Positions 21,901 through 31,058 of a stretch of 48,880 nt of DNA are shown piece by piece. The translations under genes were made by a program, and so were the position numbers. The DNA lies in NCBI GenBank assembly GCA_030407315.1, contig JALQPE010000351.1, forward strand, positions 1 to 48,880, written 5' to 3'. A model generated the notes under the pieces. It was not told where the DNA came from. It did no database searches and saw nothing but the letters and a program-made list of their open reading frames with translations. Positions within the stretch are counted from its first letter, which is position 1. Each line of letters begins with the position of its first letter. This stretch comes from Asparagopsis taxiformis (lineage: Eukaryota > Rhodophyta > Florideophyceae > Bonnemaisoniales > Bonnemaisoniaceae).

Positions 21901-22007
21901 AAATGTTGGGGAGAGGGGTTGAAACGGTAGCGACACGTTCGCTCATGCAGCGCGAGCGCATAAGCATCTACGCAGTAGTAGAAGCATCCTTCATACTTGC
22001 ATTCCAT
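18966..22007 (-). CDS. Plavaka-like transposase
   Basis: The protein is 1,013 aa with an ATG at 22007. It begins with a C2HC-like finger (Cys3, Cys8, His21, Cys25), probably for DNA binding. Plavaka hallmarks follow: YSDKSSTSL then a P-I-H-V-T-L-L-N strand and R-R-H-C with VGYLP; a Cys/His pair segment H-P-C-H-R-C-Y-I-P; and F-S-F-E-P-L-H-N-L-H-L-G before a long helical domain. These match the catalytic region of Plavaka elements, relatives of CACTA transposons known in fungi and algae. The frame is uninterrupted, so the copy may be recent or active. GC content is higher than in the 904-13642 element, suggesting a separate origin. Confidence 0.8.
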   Translation of the reverse strand: MECKYEGCFYYCVDAYALALHERTCRYRFNPSPQHFNNARVPAVTHEPARNGDHDSPQPSSPDPESGRASTSDSPCDAPLPPTSTPSRADLLVQSLAASLTTLEYKAGAGRVSEVITILQDPAFSLEKFNSAVRTVEECRHVTASMVETHFRTEGYKSHIIPDKTGKYSAQLYLRDPVDMLRRQLALANDQNTLFHPSPQTAPDGTAIFSHPLHTEFAKTLHQVTRQRVQLSEDPQVVWAEENDPTASSFAGLLQVYSDKSSTSLKSSAIVAYPIHVTLLNFSAPLRRHCIRTGLTIVGYLPYIVNPSSNALFGDEMPTTSSSASRARKIDILHKALEKVFSSLSTAFSSGFPCTDSTATARQCFPILANYCCDFPEAKELSCTRNSTTTTHPCHRCYIPATQLESSAPHQPRSLDDTRSARQESAQEHTTAPLEALSLLEQHSVLESTALLPTNSPPDPYNIFSFEPLHNLHLGISKLIKQCIVHRLSSPDLTTTTASHSGTARTFKKVKKSILAGSNSILSAIERDYYINGLHVDFSKGEKGTNLNGLFTEDGIRGMLAAKDYHHVDMVFPFIAAFIDTCCDEVETAPLTSICTQYSDLVAWVMKRGRMKHWTAAELQSLQNSISYFKQSMLSTLGPFHTTGLKTFKFRLLDHLPGDLQRYGALEHIDAGPYEHSHLLFKQSYRKTSRRRSTAMEETIRHMEFSLATPTGHKPSNTLGNPRMISPTDGAVLVRDGFTVALHDFASLLPDATLLVADIDGQPDPATLLPLHNSSFPSGTITLFQQLGDTAAQAFLTLARLRATAEGPPIHDMDISVTVVKSAYVMGGYVPDADDFDPHSGMLRPTNVSRHKQQRVFATSSFGPAKRSQYSFVVISGTADDYRTIWVGRVLALVRLQSPNLFQPVELAFVQYMTCFAPKTAVEKSLGCICLKWSTWDPDNGSVDSNDTASHSAGGPWFDLIPASTISGTVHIVRSNFPVKPFTKQMHWSDHRFYLNRFYTNTDYQFTDDNEEE

Positions 22008-22608
22008 GTCGAGTTTTGACGCAAAAGGGAGGATTGCGAGCTGAACAGGGGAGACTGTGCCGTCCAGATGCGACCAATTTTATTTTTGTGGTGCTTTCGA
22101 GACTTGGAATGTAACGTGTTCGTTCGTAGTTTTGTGGGTAGTAGTTTTGTGCTCACTCCAGCTGACATCCCAACGGTGGAATTTAAACGAGAGTTCAATC
22201 ATTTCCAACTGTTACATCACATTGCGTGCTGGCAACGTGTGCATGGAAGGACGAACGACTGCCCTGGGAGATGAATTTTCAATTAATTCATTTGTAATAA
22301 TAACCTTTTTTATTTCCAAACTTCGTGGAATCTGAATGTGCTTTACAGTGGATATGCCACGGATCATGTAAGGAAAGCAAATGGATTCTCATATATATGA
22401 TTATATGTTTATATTCGTTGTTCTCGATCCGGATCTCATTGTTCGGGGAATCAGAGACCATGGCTTGGGCCATACTCAATCTCACTGCCGGCGATGATTT
22501 CGAGTATGCACAGCAAGACTTAAGCGGACGCAGAAAGCTGTCCGGTCGACGCCGCAGGCTCCACTCCGCCCTCATCACCGACTGATCTTCTTTGACCGAC
22601 TTTGCTTT

Positions 22609-22646
22609 GTACGTGCGCGAATCTTGATCAAGATTCGCGCACGTAC
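22609..22646. repeat. 38-base perfect palindrome with GTAC ends
   Basis: A spacer-free inverted repeat beginning and ending with GTAC and centred on TTGATCAA. It has the same design as the palindrome at 15490-15543 but different internal sequence. Confidence 0.85.
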
Positions 22647-23469
22647 CTTCGTTCCATCCTCTACCCTCGAGGGTATGCGTTGAGGGAAGCGTGGGTTTTG
22701 AGTCTGACTATTTCCGTTGATGCGATATTTTTCATGGGAAGCCTGTTGACTGATGGTGTGTATTGAGCGGAGGATGGAAGAGAGGTACGTGAAGTTTTGA
22801 AAGTATGCTGTGAGGGAAGGTTGGTTTTGAGTCTGACTGTTGTGGTTGATTCCGATGTTGTGTAGATGGTGCAGGAATGTTGATGACGGAAGGTAAGTTT
22901 CACTGAGCACCAAGACTTGTTTTGCGAAGATATGGACTGCTGACTTTGATTATTCATTGCAAGGTTTTTGGATCATGGTTTGTATTTTGTGTAGGATGGA
23001 TGATTCACTCATCCTCTCGGAGAGGTAAGTAAGGGAGTTTCTAGGATATCTGTCGTGGTAAGCGTTGCTTTTGAATCTGACTGTTGGGGTTGATGTTTTG
23101 TATGTGATGCAGGAGTGGTGAAGCAGGAACGGCAGGACTGAAGGAGAGTGAAGAAAGGATGTAGGAAGATGGGGAATGAAGCTGTGAGGTGTTTCTGGTA
23201 TTTGTATATTTTCGGGCATACGATAGAAGTGAGAGTGGGTTTCAAGTGGTGTAAGATTTTGCTGACCATGTTCGTGTTTGATGTCTTGATGATTTAATGG
23301 GCTGGGGTGGTGTCGAGGAAAGCGGGGATGGAATTGGGAAGGAGCGGATTTTTGTAATCTAGGTCGTGAGGGTTCTTGAAGTATGTGCGGATGGTGGTGC
23401 ATGGCGTTCGGATGGTAGGGAGAACGCGATATTGAGGGAGATGGGTGATCGACGATATGCTGACAGGTA

Positions 23470-23605
23470 TTTTGTATTCTGGCTGGATACGTATTTCGTA
23501 TTCTGGCTGGATACATATTCCGTATTCTGGCTGGATACGTATTTCCTATTCTAACCGCGTATTTATTTCCTATTCTGACCAGATATGTATTCCCTATTCT
23601 AGAGA
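23470..23605. repeat. 24-bp tandem repeat, about 6 units
   Basis: ATTCT recurs at 23476, 23500, 23524, 23548, 23572 and 23596, each followed by a related sequence (first units ATTCTGGCTGGATAC). The later units are more degenerate. Confidence 0.85.
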
Positions 23606-23724
23606 GACGTATTGTATACGAGCAGTTTCCTAAATGAGAGAATAAAATACGGTCCGATATGGGCCCTGAATTTACCATCCGCTGTAATTTCTTCCCTCCC
23701 GGTTTTCGCTGATATATTGTATAC

Positions 23725-23945
23725 TGGATGTCGGGTCCTAGTATTCCGCCATATGTACTAGAGAAAGTGGATGTCGGGTCCTAGTATTCCGCCATATGTA
23801 CTAGAGAAAGTGGATGTCGGGTCCTAGTATTCCGCCAAACGTACTAGAGAAAGTGGATGTCGGGTCCTAGTATTCCGCCAAACGTACTAGAGAAAGTGGA
23901 TGTCGGGCCCTAGTATTCCGCCATATGTACTAGAGAAAGTGGACG
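23725..23945. repeat. 43-bp tandem repeat, 5 units plus partial
   Basis: Units begin TGGATGTCGGG at 23725, 23768, 23811, 23854 and 23897, with a partial unit from 23940. Each contains TACTAGAGAAAG. The next stretch (to 24070) has related TACTAGAGA and TGGACGTCC motifs, so the array seems to have grown from the edge of the adjoining inverted repeat. Confidence 0.9.
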
Positions 23946-23949
23946 TCCG

Positions 23950-24070
23950 CATCCAAAAAATTTTTATTTTTTTTGGACGCGGACGTTCATTTGTTCTAGT
24001 AAATCTCGGGGCCGACTAGGACCCGTACTAGAGAGACTGGACGTCCGCGTCCACTTCCGAAAACACAGAC
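23950..24070. repeat. Inverted repeat partner of 29501-29622, possible PIF/Harbinger end
   Basis: Positions 23986-24070 are an exact reverse complement of 29501-29585; the outer part is similar but diverged. The two copies bracket the Harbinger fragment and gypsy copy 1, so they may be its terminal regions. The 23940-23990 part also folds on itself (TGGACGTCCGC against GCGGACGTTCA). Confidence 0.7.
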
Positions 24071-26894
24071 GCTGCGGAGTCGGCGCTTCCTGTGCAACTT
24101 GTAGGCAACCTACGGGGTTGGGCACTGCGGCGCCCACCTTCATGCCTTTGGGCAATACCTGGAGGCGGGTGCCGGCGTTGTGCACATGCACACTGAAGGG
24201 CACGTTCCTTTTAACCTGCGTTTCACCATTGGCTAGACGCAGCAACTTCTGCCCGTAGAGGTCGGTCGCGGGTATCGTGATGCAGCGTCCGTGAGCGCCC
24301 GTGGTGACTTCGATAGCTCGCGTCGCGTGCGGCGAAATCGACGTGCGACGCGCGACGCGGATTGGCGTGAAATCTGTTGGTCGGGTAGTCTTGGGGGTCG
24401 GTGCGCAGCGCGGTTTCGTCGGCGTGCGTGGGAGCATCGGGACGTGGTCTCCATAGCGGGTTCGCAACGCGCGCTGCGGCCCAGTATAGATCATCCGAAC
24501 CACACGGTCGATGAAGTCTGCTCCCAGGATGCAAGGGACGGATAAGCGCGGCATCACCAGGAAAGTTTGAAGGTGCGCGCGGGCACCTAGAAGAACGCTA
24601 AGTCGCAACGACGCGTTCGGCGCGAGGCGTCGTCCATTCGCGTCGATAATCGCGCAGCGCAGCGTCGGCGGCGTAGCGTGGCGCTTCCAATCAGCGCCTA
24701 ATACGTTCTCGCGAATGAGGCTCGGGCCCGCGCCGGTATCAAGCACAGCGGTCACCGCGGTGGCCGTGCGTAGATTATATCCGACGCGAATCTCGAGCTT
24801 GTAGTTCGCGGTAGGGGTCTGAAACAGGACCACTGTTTCGGGTGGTAACGGAGGCGGTCTTTCGCGCGGCGGTTGCGTCATCGCGCGTCGCGTGTCCGTT
24901 GAGTGAGGAGTCGGCCCACCCGCTACGACTCCTCGTAGGCGTTTCCCGGGTCTTCTGCGAAGCGAACCGAGTGGGGCGTGAGCTGCTCGCGTCGTGCGCG
25001 TCATCTCCGCGCGTGCGTTCGCTTTCGCGCTCGCGTGCGTCATCGTCCGCGGAAACTTCGAAAACCTGAACGTTACGCTGCAGGTTCAGTTCTTCGGGCG
25101 TTAGGCGCGCGTGGCTATGCATCTCGCGAATCGCGGCCTGTTGCTCGGATGAGAGCAGCGGGCAGCTTACCATGGGGTGCCCAAACTTCCGGCATATCAG
25201 ACAGCGGAACGCCGCTGTGCGAGACGTGTCGGCCGGTGCCGTCTGTCTCACGATAGGCGGTGGGTAAGTTGCGCGCGGTATGTGCGCCGTGTACGGTCCC
25301 GCGCGTTCGCGTTCTCGGTCGTCGTTAGGCGCAAAGCGGCGCGAGCGGTCGGCGGGCGATGCGTCGCGAGAGCGTGGCGTGCGATAATTCGACGAAGGGG
25401 TGCCAAGCGAGGTTGGACTTCGCATGGGGCTCGGGGTCGAGAACTTCCGTACGCGGAGCGTGCGGCGTCGCCGCGGAGGTTGAGACGTTTGGCGATGAGA
25501 AGCCTGATGGCGGGGTGTGCCCCACGGTCAGCGCCTGCAACGTCGGTGTCTCGTCCTCTTCCACGTAGAGCGCAGGAGTTCGCCGTAATAGCGGTCGCGC
25601 GCTCGTCGTCGGCGTCATCGCTCGGTGCGTGTCCCCGTGGCTCTGCGCCATAGAGACTAGCTCTCGAAAGGTGTATCGACGCGGGTCGCGAGACAGCGCG
25701 TCCCGCACGAGGTGTTGCGCATAGGGTCGTAGACCATCGACGAAAATAGAAACAAGCGTTCGCTCGCTAAACGCATCGCCGCAGCGCAGGGCGCGGCGTC
25801 GTAGTCTCGTAGCGAATTGCGTTTCGGTTTCCTTCGGGTCTTGCGTTTGTTGCGCTACGTCACGATACGCTTGCGCGACGTCGCCTTCACGCGCATAGGT
25901 TAGCAGGAGCCACTGAACGGCTTCCGCGTAGCACGTAATCTAATCGACGCCCGCACGCGCTCCTCGGAACGTTCGTCCCACGTACGTTTGGAACGTGTCG
26001 CGCGCCTCTTCGGCCAGGAAATACTTGAGAATCGGCAACGCTGCGCCTTCGGATACGCCAGTGTTGTCGCATGCGCTCTTGAAATACTTCAAGAACGATA
26101 GCACGGCGATTCCGTCAGCGCCCGTGAAATTCTCTCCTTGGATCGAATGGCGCACCATTTTCGCGGTGTTAGCCAATTCGCTCGCGATTGTTCGGTTAAA
26201 CGCGCGGTCCGTATTACGCAAGCGATACGTGCGATACGAAAGCGCGCGCGCGCGTGAACAGCTCGTTCAACGGCTGGATCTCTACCAGCCCGGGATGCGC
26301 GGGTCCATCGTCGCTATCCGAACGCGGGTGGTCGTCGAATGACAGGTCCTGGCGCGCCAGTTCCAGCCATCCTTCGGGGTCCGCGCTGCGCGCGTAGTTC
26401 GTAGGGGTCGCGCGCGCTGCGGTTCGCGTTCGGTTTTCGCGCGCAGCGACGTTCGCGCGTTCAATATTTTGCTCCTCGCGGGAGTCCATCGTAGTGACGA
26501 TTAGGTTGTGGACTTGCGCCCTCATCTGAGCCGTTAGTCCACGTGATTGGCCTTTGATGGCGCGGTCCACTGCAGCTCGTACTTCAGCCTGGAGCATGCA
26601 TTGGAACGTAGGGTCGTCCACTACTTGTCGAACCAGGCTCGGAAGCGTTGCGGACGGCGTAGCGTGCACGTCGGAAACGCGGAACTCGGCTTCGCGCTTC
26701 GTTGCGGCGCCATCGTCGGACGTTTGCGCGTCGTCGTCGATGCTCGCGAGCGCTTGCGTCGGTAACGGCGGCCACGGTGAAGCGGTAGGGTCAGGGATAT
26801 GTGAAGCGACCAGCGCGTCGACTGCGTGCGTTTGCGACGCGACTGGCGGCGGTTCGGTCGGCGCGTTCGATCGCTCGGGCGCGGATGGGTCCAT
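24071..26894 (-). pseudogene. gag and protease part of pol of gypsy copy 1, frameshifted and truncated
   Basis: Gag starts at 26894 (ATG). Its frame breaks near 26214, at 25940 and near 25325. All three breaks are also in copy 2. A zinc knuckle (CX2CX4HX4C, CLICRKFGHPMVSC) lies near 25200 and the protease motif DTGAG near 24740. The frame is cut off at 24071 before reverse transcriptase. One extra A in a run near 26468 keeps the first gag segment longer than in copy 2 (226 against 203 codons). Confidence 0.8.
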
Positions 26895-28280
26895 CGGCGC
26901 GGTTGCGTTCGATCGTCGCCTAGGGAAAAGGGAAAAAGGGATGATGGGGAAGGAGAAAGGGGAATTCGGCGCGCGTCAAAATCTCGCGTCGGCGCGTCGA
27001 AAAATTGGCAAGTAAAAAGGGAAGCGCTTCCCGAAAATTGTCTGCGTATCGGGCGCGCGTAGTGAGGGTGAAGGGGACGAGTTCGCTCGCAGGAGGGCTT
27101 CTTCCTCGCTCGGAACGCGTGAAGACGGGTCTCGATCGCTCGCGAACCCAATATTTTCGGCACCGCCGAACCCGCGTTAGGGTTGCGAACTAGCGCGCGC
27201 ACGCGCTGCGTCTTCGATCGCGTCGTTCCGCGCGGCGAATCGTCGTAGTAGAGGTAGGGTAGTTATACAAACCAGAGAGGCTATAGCACCGCTTCCGGGA
27301 TAGCGATACGCGCGCACGCGTCAATCGCCCTCGCTGTCGCGCACGACGAACGGATAAAAGAAGAATTAGAGTAAGCGATAGGTTTGGCGTCCCGTGTTTT
27401 CCCTAAGCGGAGTTTCTGTGCTTCGCTGAGTTCGCACGTCGGTTCGCGCAATTCTAGGTCGAGAGACCAGTTGTAGGACCAGCCGGGGTGGCGATCGCTA
27501 AGGGAGTTCTAGAATTGCAGCCGTGTCAGGGCGAGGTGAACCGTAACGCGCTGGTTGAACTTGCGTTCGCGCGTCGCTCGGTCGCGCTGGCGAACGGGTG
27601 GTACAACGGCGGAACGCGTAGGGAACGATCGCAACACGGGATTCGCGGGCCGGCGCAAGCCGTGATCTCAGGGGGAGATCACCGAGTAAACTCGAGCACA
27701 ACGCGATCCACACAGGGGTCGTAAATCCCTGGCCTAGTGGCGTGCGACGCAACGCGCGCTATCGCGGTGCGACGCGGTTCGACGATCGGTTTATGCGCAG
27801 CGCGCACGCGAACGTCGGCGATCGTGAGCAACCCGCACGCAACGTTTCAACGCAATCGGTCCTCGCGATTCGCTAAACGCTTAACTCGTAGCTGCGAAGA
27901 TGCTGGCTGTTTATTGGTAAGGTGCGAAGCTGAACGACCATTAATAGCTAACTACTCAGGACAGGTTGTCCTTACGTGGCCGGCCGGTGGCCGCTCGCTC
28001 GCACGCAAACAGGGAAATATTTGGGAAAAAGACTTTCGTCATAAAAAACCCAAAAAAGGGGAAATAAAGGGAAATTCGTAGAAATCGCTACATGTGGCAC
28101 CGGGCTCGCGGTTTCGTGGCAACGTATGCGCGCACGCGCTCGCTCAGGCGCGCCGTGACACGTAATCGGATCGCTACGCGTACGCTCGCTTACTAACTAA
28201 CTAAGATAGATGCACACGAATTCATCCCGACGCAATCGCAGCGAACGCGCGCGCGTCGACGAAATAAATTGAGTCACACA
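26895..28280 (-). repeat. LTR and leader region of gypsy copy 1
   Basis: From the inferred LTR start (28280) to the gag ATG (26894). It is nearly identical to 29749-31058 of copy 2 except for its first 76 bases (28205-28280). No second LTR is present, so the LTR end and primer-binding site cannot be fixed. Confidence 0.55.
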
Positions 28281-29080
28281 ACGCACCGAGAAGAATAAGA
28301 TAAAAATCGATAGTCAGAATCCACTAACGCTTGCACAGGAAGTGCATAATAACCTTTCCGACAGAAGTACGCTGCAGGACGTTAATCTCTTATTGGCTTC
28401 ATAATTTCGATTGTTATTCCATCCAGTGCACCAACAAAGCCAGTTAGTGGATTTAGATCCCTTCGTGACGTCTTGAACCTTCTCGAAATATCCTGCAGCT
28501 CTTCGTGACTATCAGGAAGTCCAGGGAGCTTCAATGTATGCATTAGCATACCACATACTTCATGGAAGTACCTATATATTGATGGATTTGAAAATTTGAA
28601 CGAAACAGGTAGGTCTAAGTAACTTGCGCCAGCAAGCATACGAATACATATTGCTAGTTTGATTGCAATTGGAACTGTTGTGCGGCCGCTATAGTTTCTT
28701 TGATCTCCGCTGTTTGCAGTTTTTTCGTTCTCCAGAATCGCAACCAGGTCTGCGAATGTCTTTCGTGGCATCCGATACAGCGCACAGAAGGCAGGGTCGC
28801 TAAGGAGATTGGTGATATAATCGAATAGCACTATCGGCCTCGGCACAGGTCGCGTATTCCCTGTAGATGAAAACTTCCTCCTCTTCCTCCTTCGTCGCAT
28901 CCATATCAATGCAACGAAGGCAAAGTAATCTGTGATGGATAGCTCGGAATTGACCTGACCTACAATGTCGTCTTTTGCAATTTGGTGCGACGTTTGCGTG
29001 GTGTCCATTACAGACCACCTGGACTCTAGCGAAGGGATGATGTGATCTTCTGGGAGCGTGATGGAATTGATGAGATTCAT
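28281..29080 (-). pseudogene. PIF/Harbinger-type transposase, N-terminal part, broken
   Basis: ATG at 29080. The segment carries MPRKTFADLV, a helix-turn-helix-like region with SNPSIYRYFHEVC, then the first catalytic block FVGALDGITIEI of HARBI1-like DDE transposases (DDE_Tnp_4). A TAA at 28382-28384 follows, but the same frame continues past it with typical family sequence (YFCRKGYYALPVQ and VDSDYRF), to 28281, where the gypsy LTR begins. So there are two lesions: a nonsense codon and a retrotransposon insertion. The C-terminal half with the remaining catalytic residues is absent. Confidence 0.8.
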
Positions 29081-29500
29081 TCTTCACAACGGGGGAACCA
29101 GTTATCCATAGCTAGTTTCAAATTATATGATGTGCTTGGAGATGTGCCGATTTGGAGTTCAATGAATTCACCCCGCGAATGATAACAGGGATGTGAAAAG
29201 GCTCCTGATGATACCGTTTCAGTTGACGATTGCGGCGCTGATAGCTTACAAATCTGTCCAGTCACGAACGTACAAGTACTTTCGAACTTACGTCTTGGTC
29301 ATTCAAGATTTAGTTTAATGACTGATACAAAAAAACACAAAACAGCCCAGTCGTTCATGCACGTCCATGCATGCACGTTCATTTCCTTTGAAGAAGGCCC
29401 TAAGTCAGCAATATGATTTTCTTCCCCTGGTGCAGCATCTACTTTCATATTCCTTGACGGTCGGCAAGGAATTTGTGGAACGACGCAGTTCTAGGAGTAC
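29081..29500. other. 5' region of the Harbinger fragment, no gene seen
   Basis: Lower-GC DNA upstream of the Harbinger transposase. It has one weak 62-codon open frame on the minus strand overlapping the transposase start and an imperfect palindrome around 29357-29385 with TGCATG motifs. Nothing else supported. Confidence 0.4.
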
Positions 29501-29622
29501 GTCTGTGTTTTCGGAAGTGGACGCGGACGTCCAGTCTCTCTAGTACGGGTCCTAGTCGGCCCCGAGATTTACTAGAACAAATGAACTTCCACCTCCAAAA
29601 AAAATAAAAAATGTTTTGGATG
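29501..29622. repeat. Inverted repeat partner of 23950-24070
   Basis: See 23950-24070. The last base lies directly before the LTR start of gypsy copy 2 (29623), so the copy 2 insertion point defines this boundary. Confidence 0.7.
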
Positions 29623-31058
29623 TGTGTGGTGCAATTTATGCCGCTAACGCGAACGCGAGTTGAAGCGATATCTGTGGTACAATTTATTCGGTCGACGCGT
29701 GCGCGCTCTTAACGACTGCGTCTGGCTGAGTCCGCATGCATCCGCGAATTAGTTAGTTAGTAAGCGAGCGTACGCGTAGCGATCCGATTACGTGTCACGG
29801 CGCGCCTGAGCGAGCGCGTGCGCGCATACGTTGCCACGAAACCGCGAGCCCGGTGCCACATGTAGCGATTTCTACGAATTTCCCTTTATTTCCCCTTTTT
29901 TGGGTTTTTTATGACGAAAGTCTTTTTCCCAAATATTTCCCTGTTTGCGTGCGAGCGAGCGGCCACCGGCCGGCCACGTAAGGACAACCTGTCCTGAGTA
30001 GTTAGCTATTAATGGTCGTTCAGCTTCGCACCTTACCAATAAACAGCCAGCATCTTCGCAGCTACGAGTTAAGCGTTTAGCGAATCGCGAGGACCGATTG
30101 CGTTGAAACGTTGCGTGCGGGTTGCTCACGATCGCCGACGTTCGCGTGCGCGCTGCGCATAAACCGATCGTCGAACCGCGTCGCACCGCGATAGCGCGCG
30201 TTGCGTCGCACGCCACTAGGCCAGGGATTTACGACCCCTGTGTGGATCGCGTTGTGCTCGAGTTTACTCGGTGATCTCCCCCTGAGATCACGGCTTGCGC
30301 CGGCCCGCGAATCCCGTGTTGCGATCGTTCCCTACGCGTTCCGCCGTTGTACCACCCGTTCGCCAGCGCGACCGAGCGACGCGCGAACGCAAGTTCAACC
30401 AGCGCGTTACGGTTCACCTCGCCCTGACACGGCTGCAATTCTAGAACTCCCTTAGCGATCGCCACCCCGGCTGGTCCTACAACTGGTCTCTCGACCTAGA
30501 ATTGCGCGAACCGACGTGCGAACTCAGCGAAGCACAGAAACTCCGCTTAGGGAAAACACGGGACGCCAAACCTATCGCTTACTCTAATTCTTCTTTTATC
30601 CGTTCTTCGTGCGCGACAGCGAGGGCGATTGACGCGTGCGCGCGTATCGCTATCCCGGAAGCGGTGCTATAGCCTCTCTGGTTTGTATAACTACCCTACC
30701 TCTACTACGACGATTCGCCGCGCGGAACGACGCGATCGAAGACGCAGCGCGTGCGCGCGCTAGTTCGCAACCCTAACGCGGGTTCGGCGGTGCCGAAAAT
30801 ATTGGGTTCGCGAGCGATCGAGACCCGTCTTCACGCGTTCCGAGCGAGGAAGAAGCCCTCCTGCGAGCGAACTCGTCCCCTTCACCCTCACTACGCGCGC
30901 CCGATACGCAGACAATTTTCGGGAAGCGCTTCCCTTTTTACTTGCCAATTTTTCGACGCGCCGACGCGAGATTTTGACGCGCGCCGAATTCCCCTTTCTC
31001 CTTCCCCATCATCCCTTTTTCCCTTTTCCCTAGGCGACGATCGAACGCAACCGCGCCG
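29623..31058 (+). repeat. LTR and leader region of gypsy copy 2
   Basis: From the inferred LTR start to the gag ATG. The first 126 bases differ from copy 1 and include a start-like sequence duplicated 50 bp apart. From 29749 on it mirrors copy 1 (positions x and 57953-x). LTR end and primer site could not be placed. Confidence 0.55.

Larger units (their letters stand above)
16603..22007. mobile_element. Plavaka-like DNA transposon, coding core (ends not found)
   Basis: Two convergent intact genes, one clearly a Plavaka-like transposase. I looked for terminal inverted repeats in 15943-16602 and 22008-22700 and found none by eye. The extent given covers only the genes; inclusion of gene C is inference from the 77-bp convergent spacing. 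Confidence 0.5.
22008..23724. other. Non-coding region with degenerate repeats
   Basis: No supported gene. It holds a 38-base perfect palindrome (22609-22646), three degenerate copies of a motif near TTTTGAGTCTGACTGTT at about 22693, 22825 and 23068, and a 24-bp tandem array at 23470-23605. Open frames here, including one of 242 codons on the minus strand, are repetitive and unconvincing. Confidence 0.6.
24071..28280 (-). mobile_element. Ty3/gypsy retrotransposon copy 1, 3'-truncated
   Basis: Reverse complement of copy 2. It keeps an LTR-like 5' region (28280 down to about 26895), gag, and the start of pol including protease, and stops abruptly at 24071. The LTR start is TGTGTGACTC on the minus strand at 28280. 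Reverse transcriptase, RNase H and integrase are missing. The GC content (CG-rich, many CGCG) is far above the flanks. It is inserted within the Harbinger transposase frame. Confidence 0.85.

Noticed and set aside
20131..21967. Plus-strand open frames of 90-126 codons opposite the Plavaka-like transposase
   Set aside because: Antisense shadows of a long intact gene with clear family motifs.
15943..22700. Terminal inverted repeats for the Plavaka-like element
   Set aside because: Comparison of both flanks by eye gave no matching ends, so no boundaries are claimed.
22950..23678. 242-codon minus-strand open frame
   Set aside because: Its sequence is largely a translation of the 24-bp tandem repeat followed by low-complexity Pro/His/Ser; no domain and no coding-like composition.
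23725..23945. Regular 43-bp repeat suggesting a CRISPR array
   Set aside because: The units are head-to-tail with no unique spacers, the setting is eukaryotic, and no cas genes are present; it is a plain satellite.
24223..27202. Numerous open frames on both strands of the gypsy copies
   Set aside because: High CG content suppresses stop codons in all frames; only the gag and pol frames carry family motifs.
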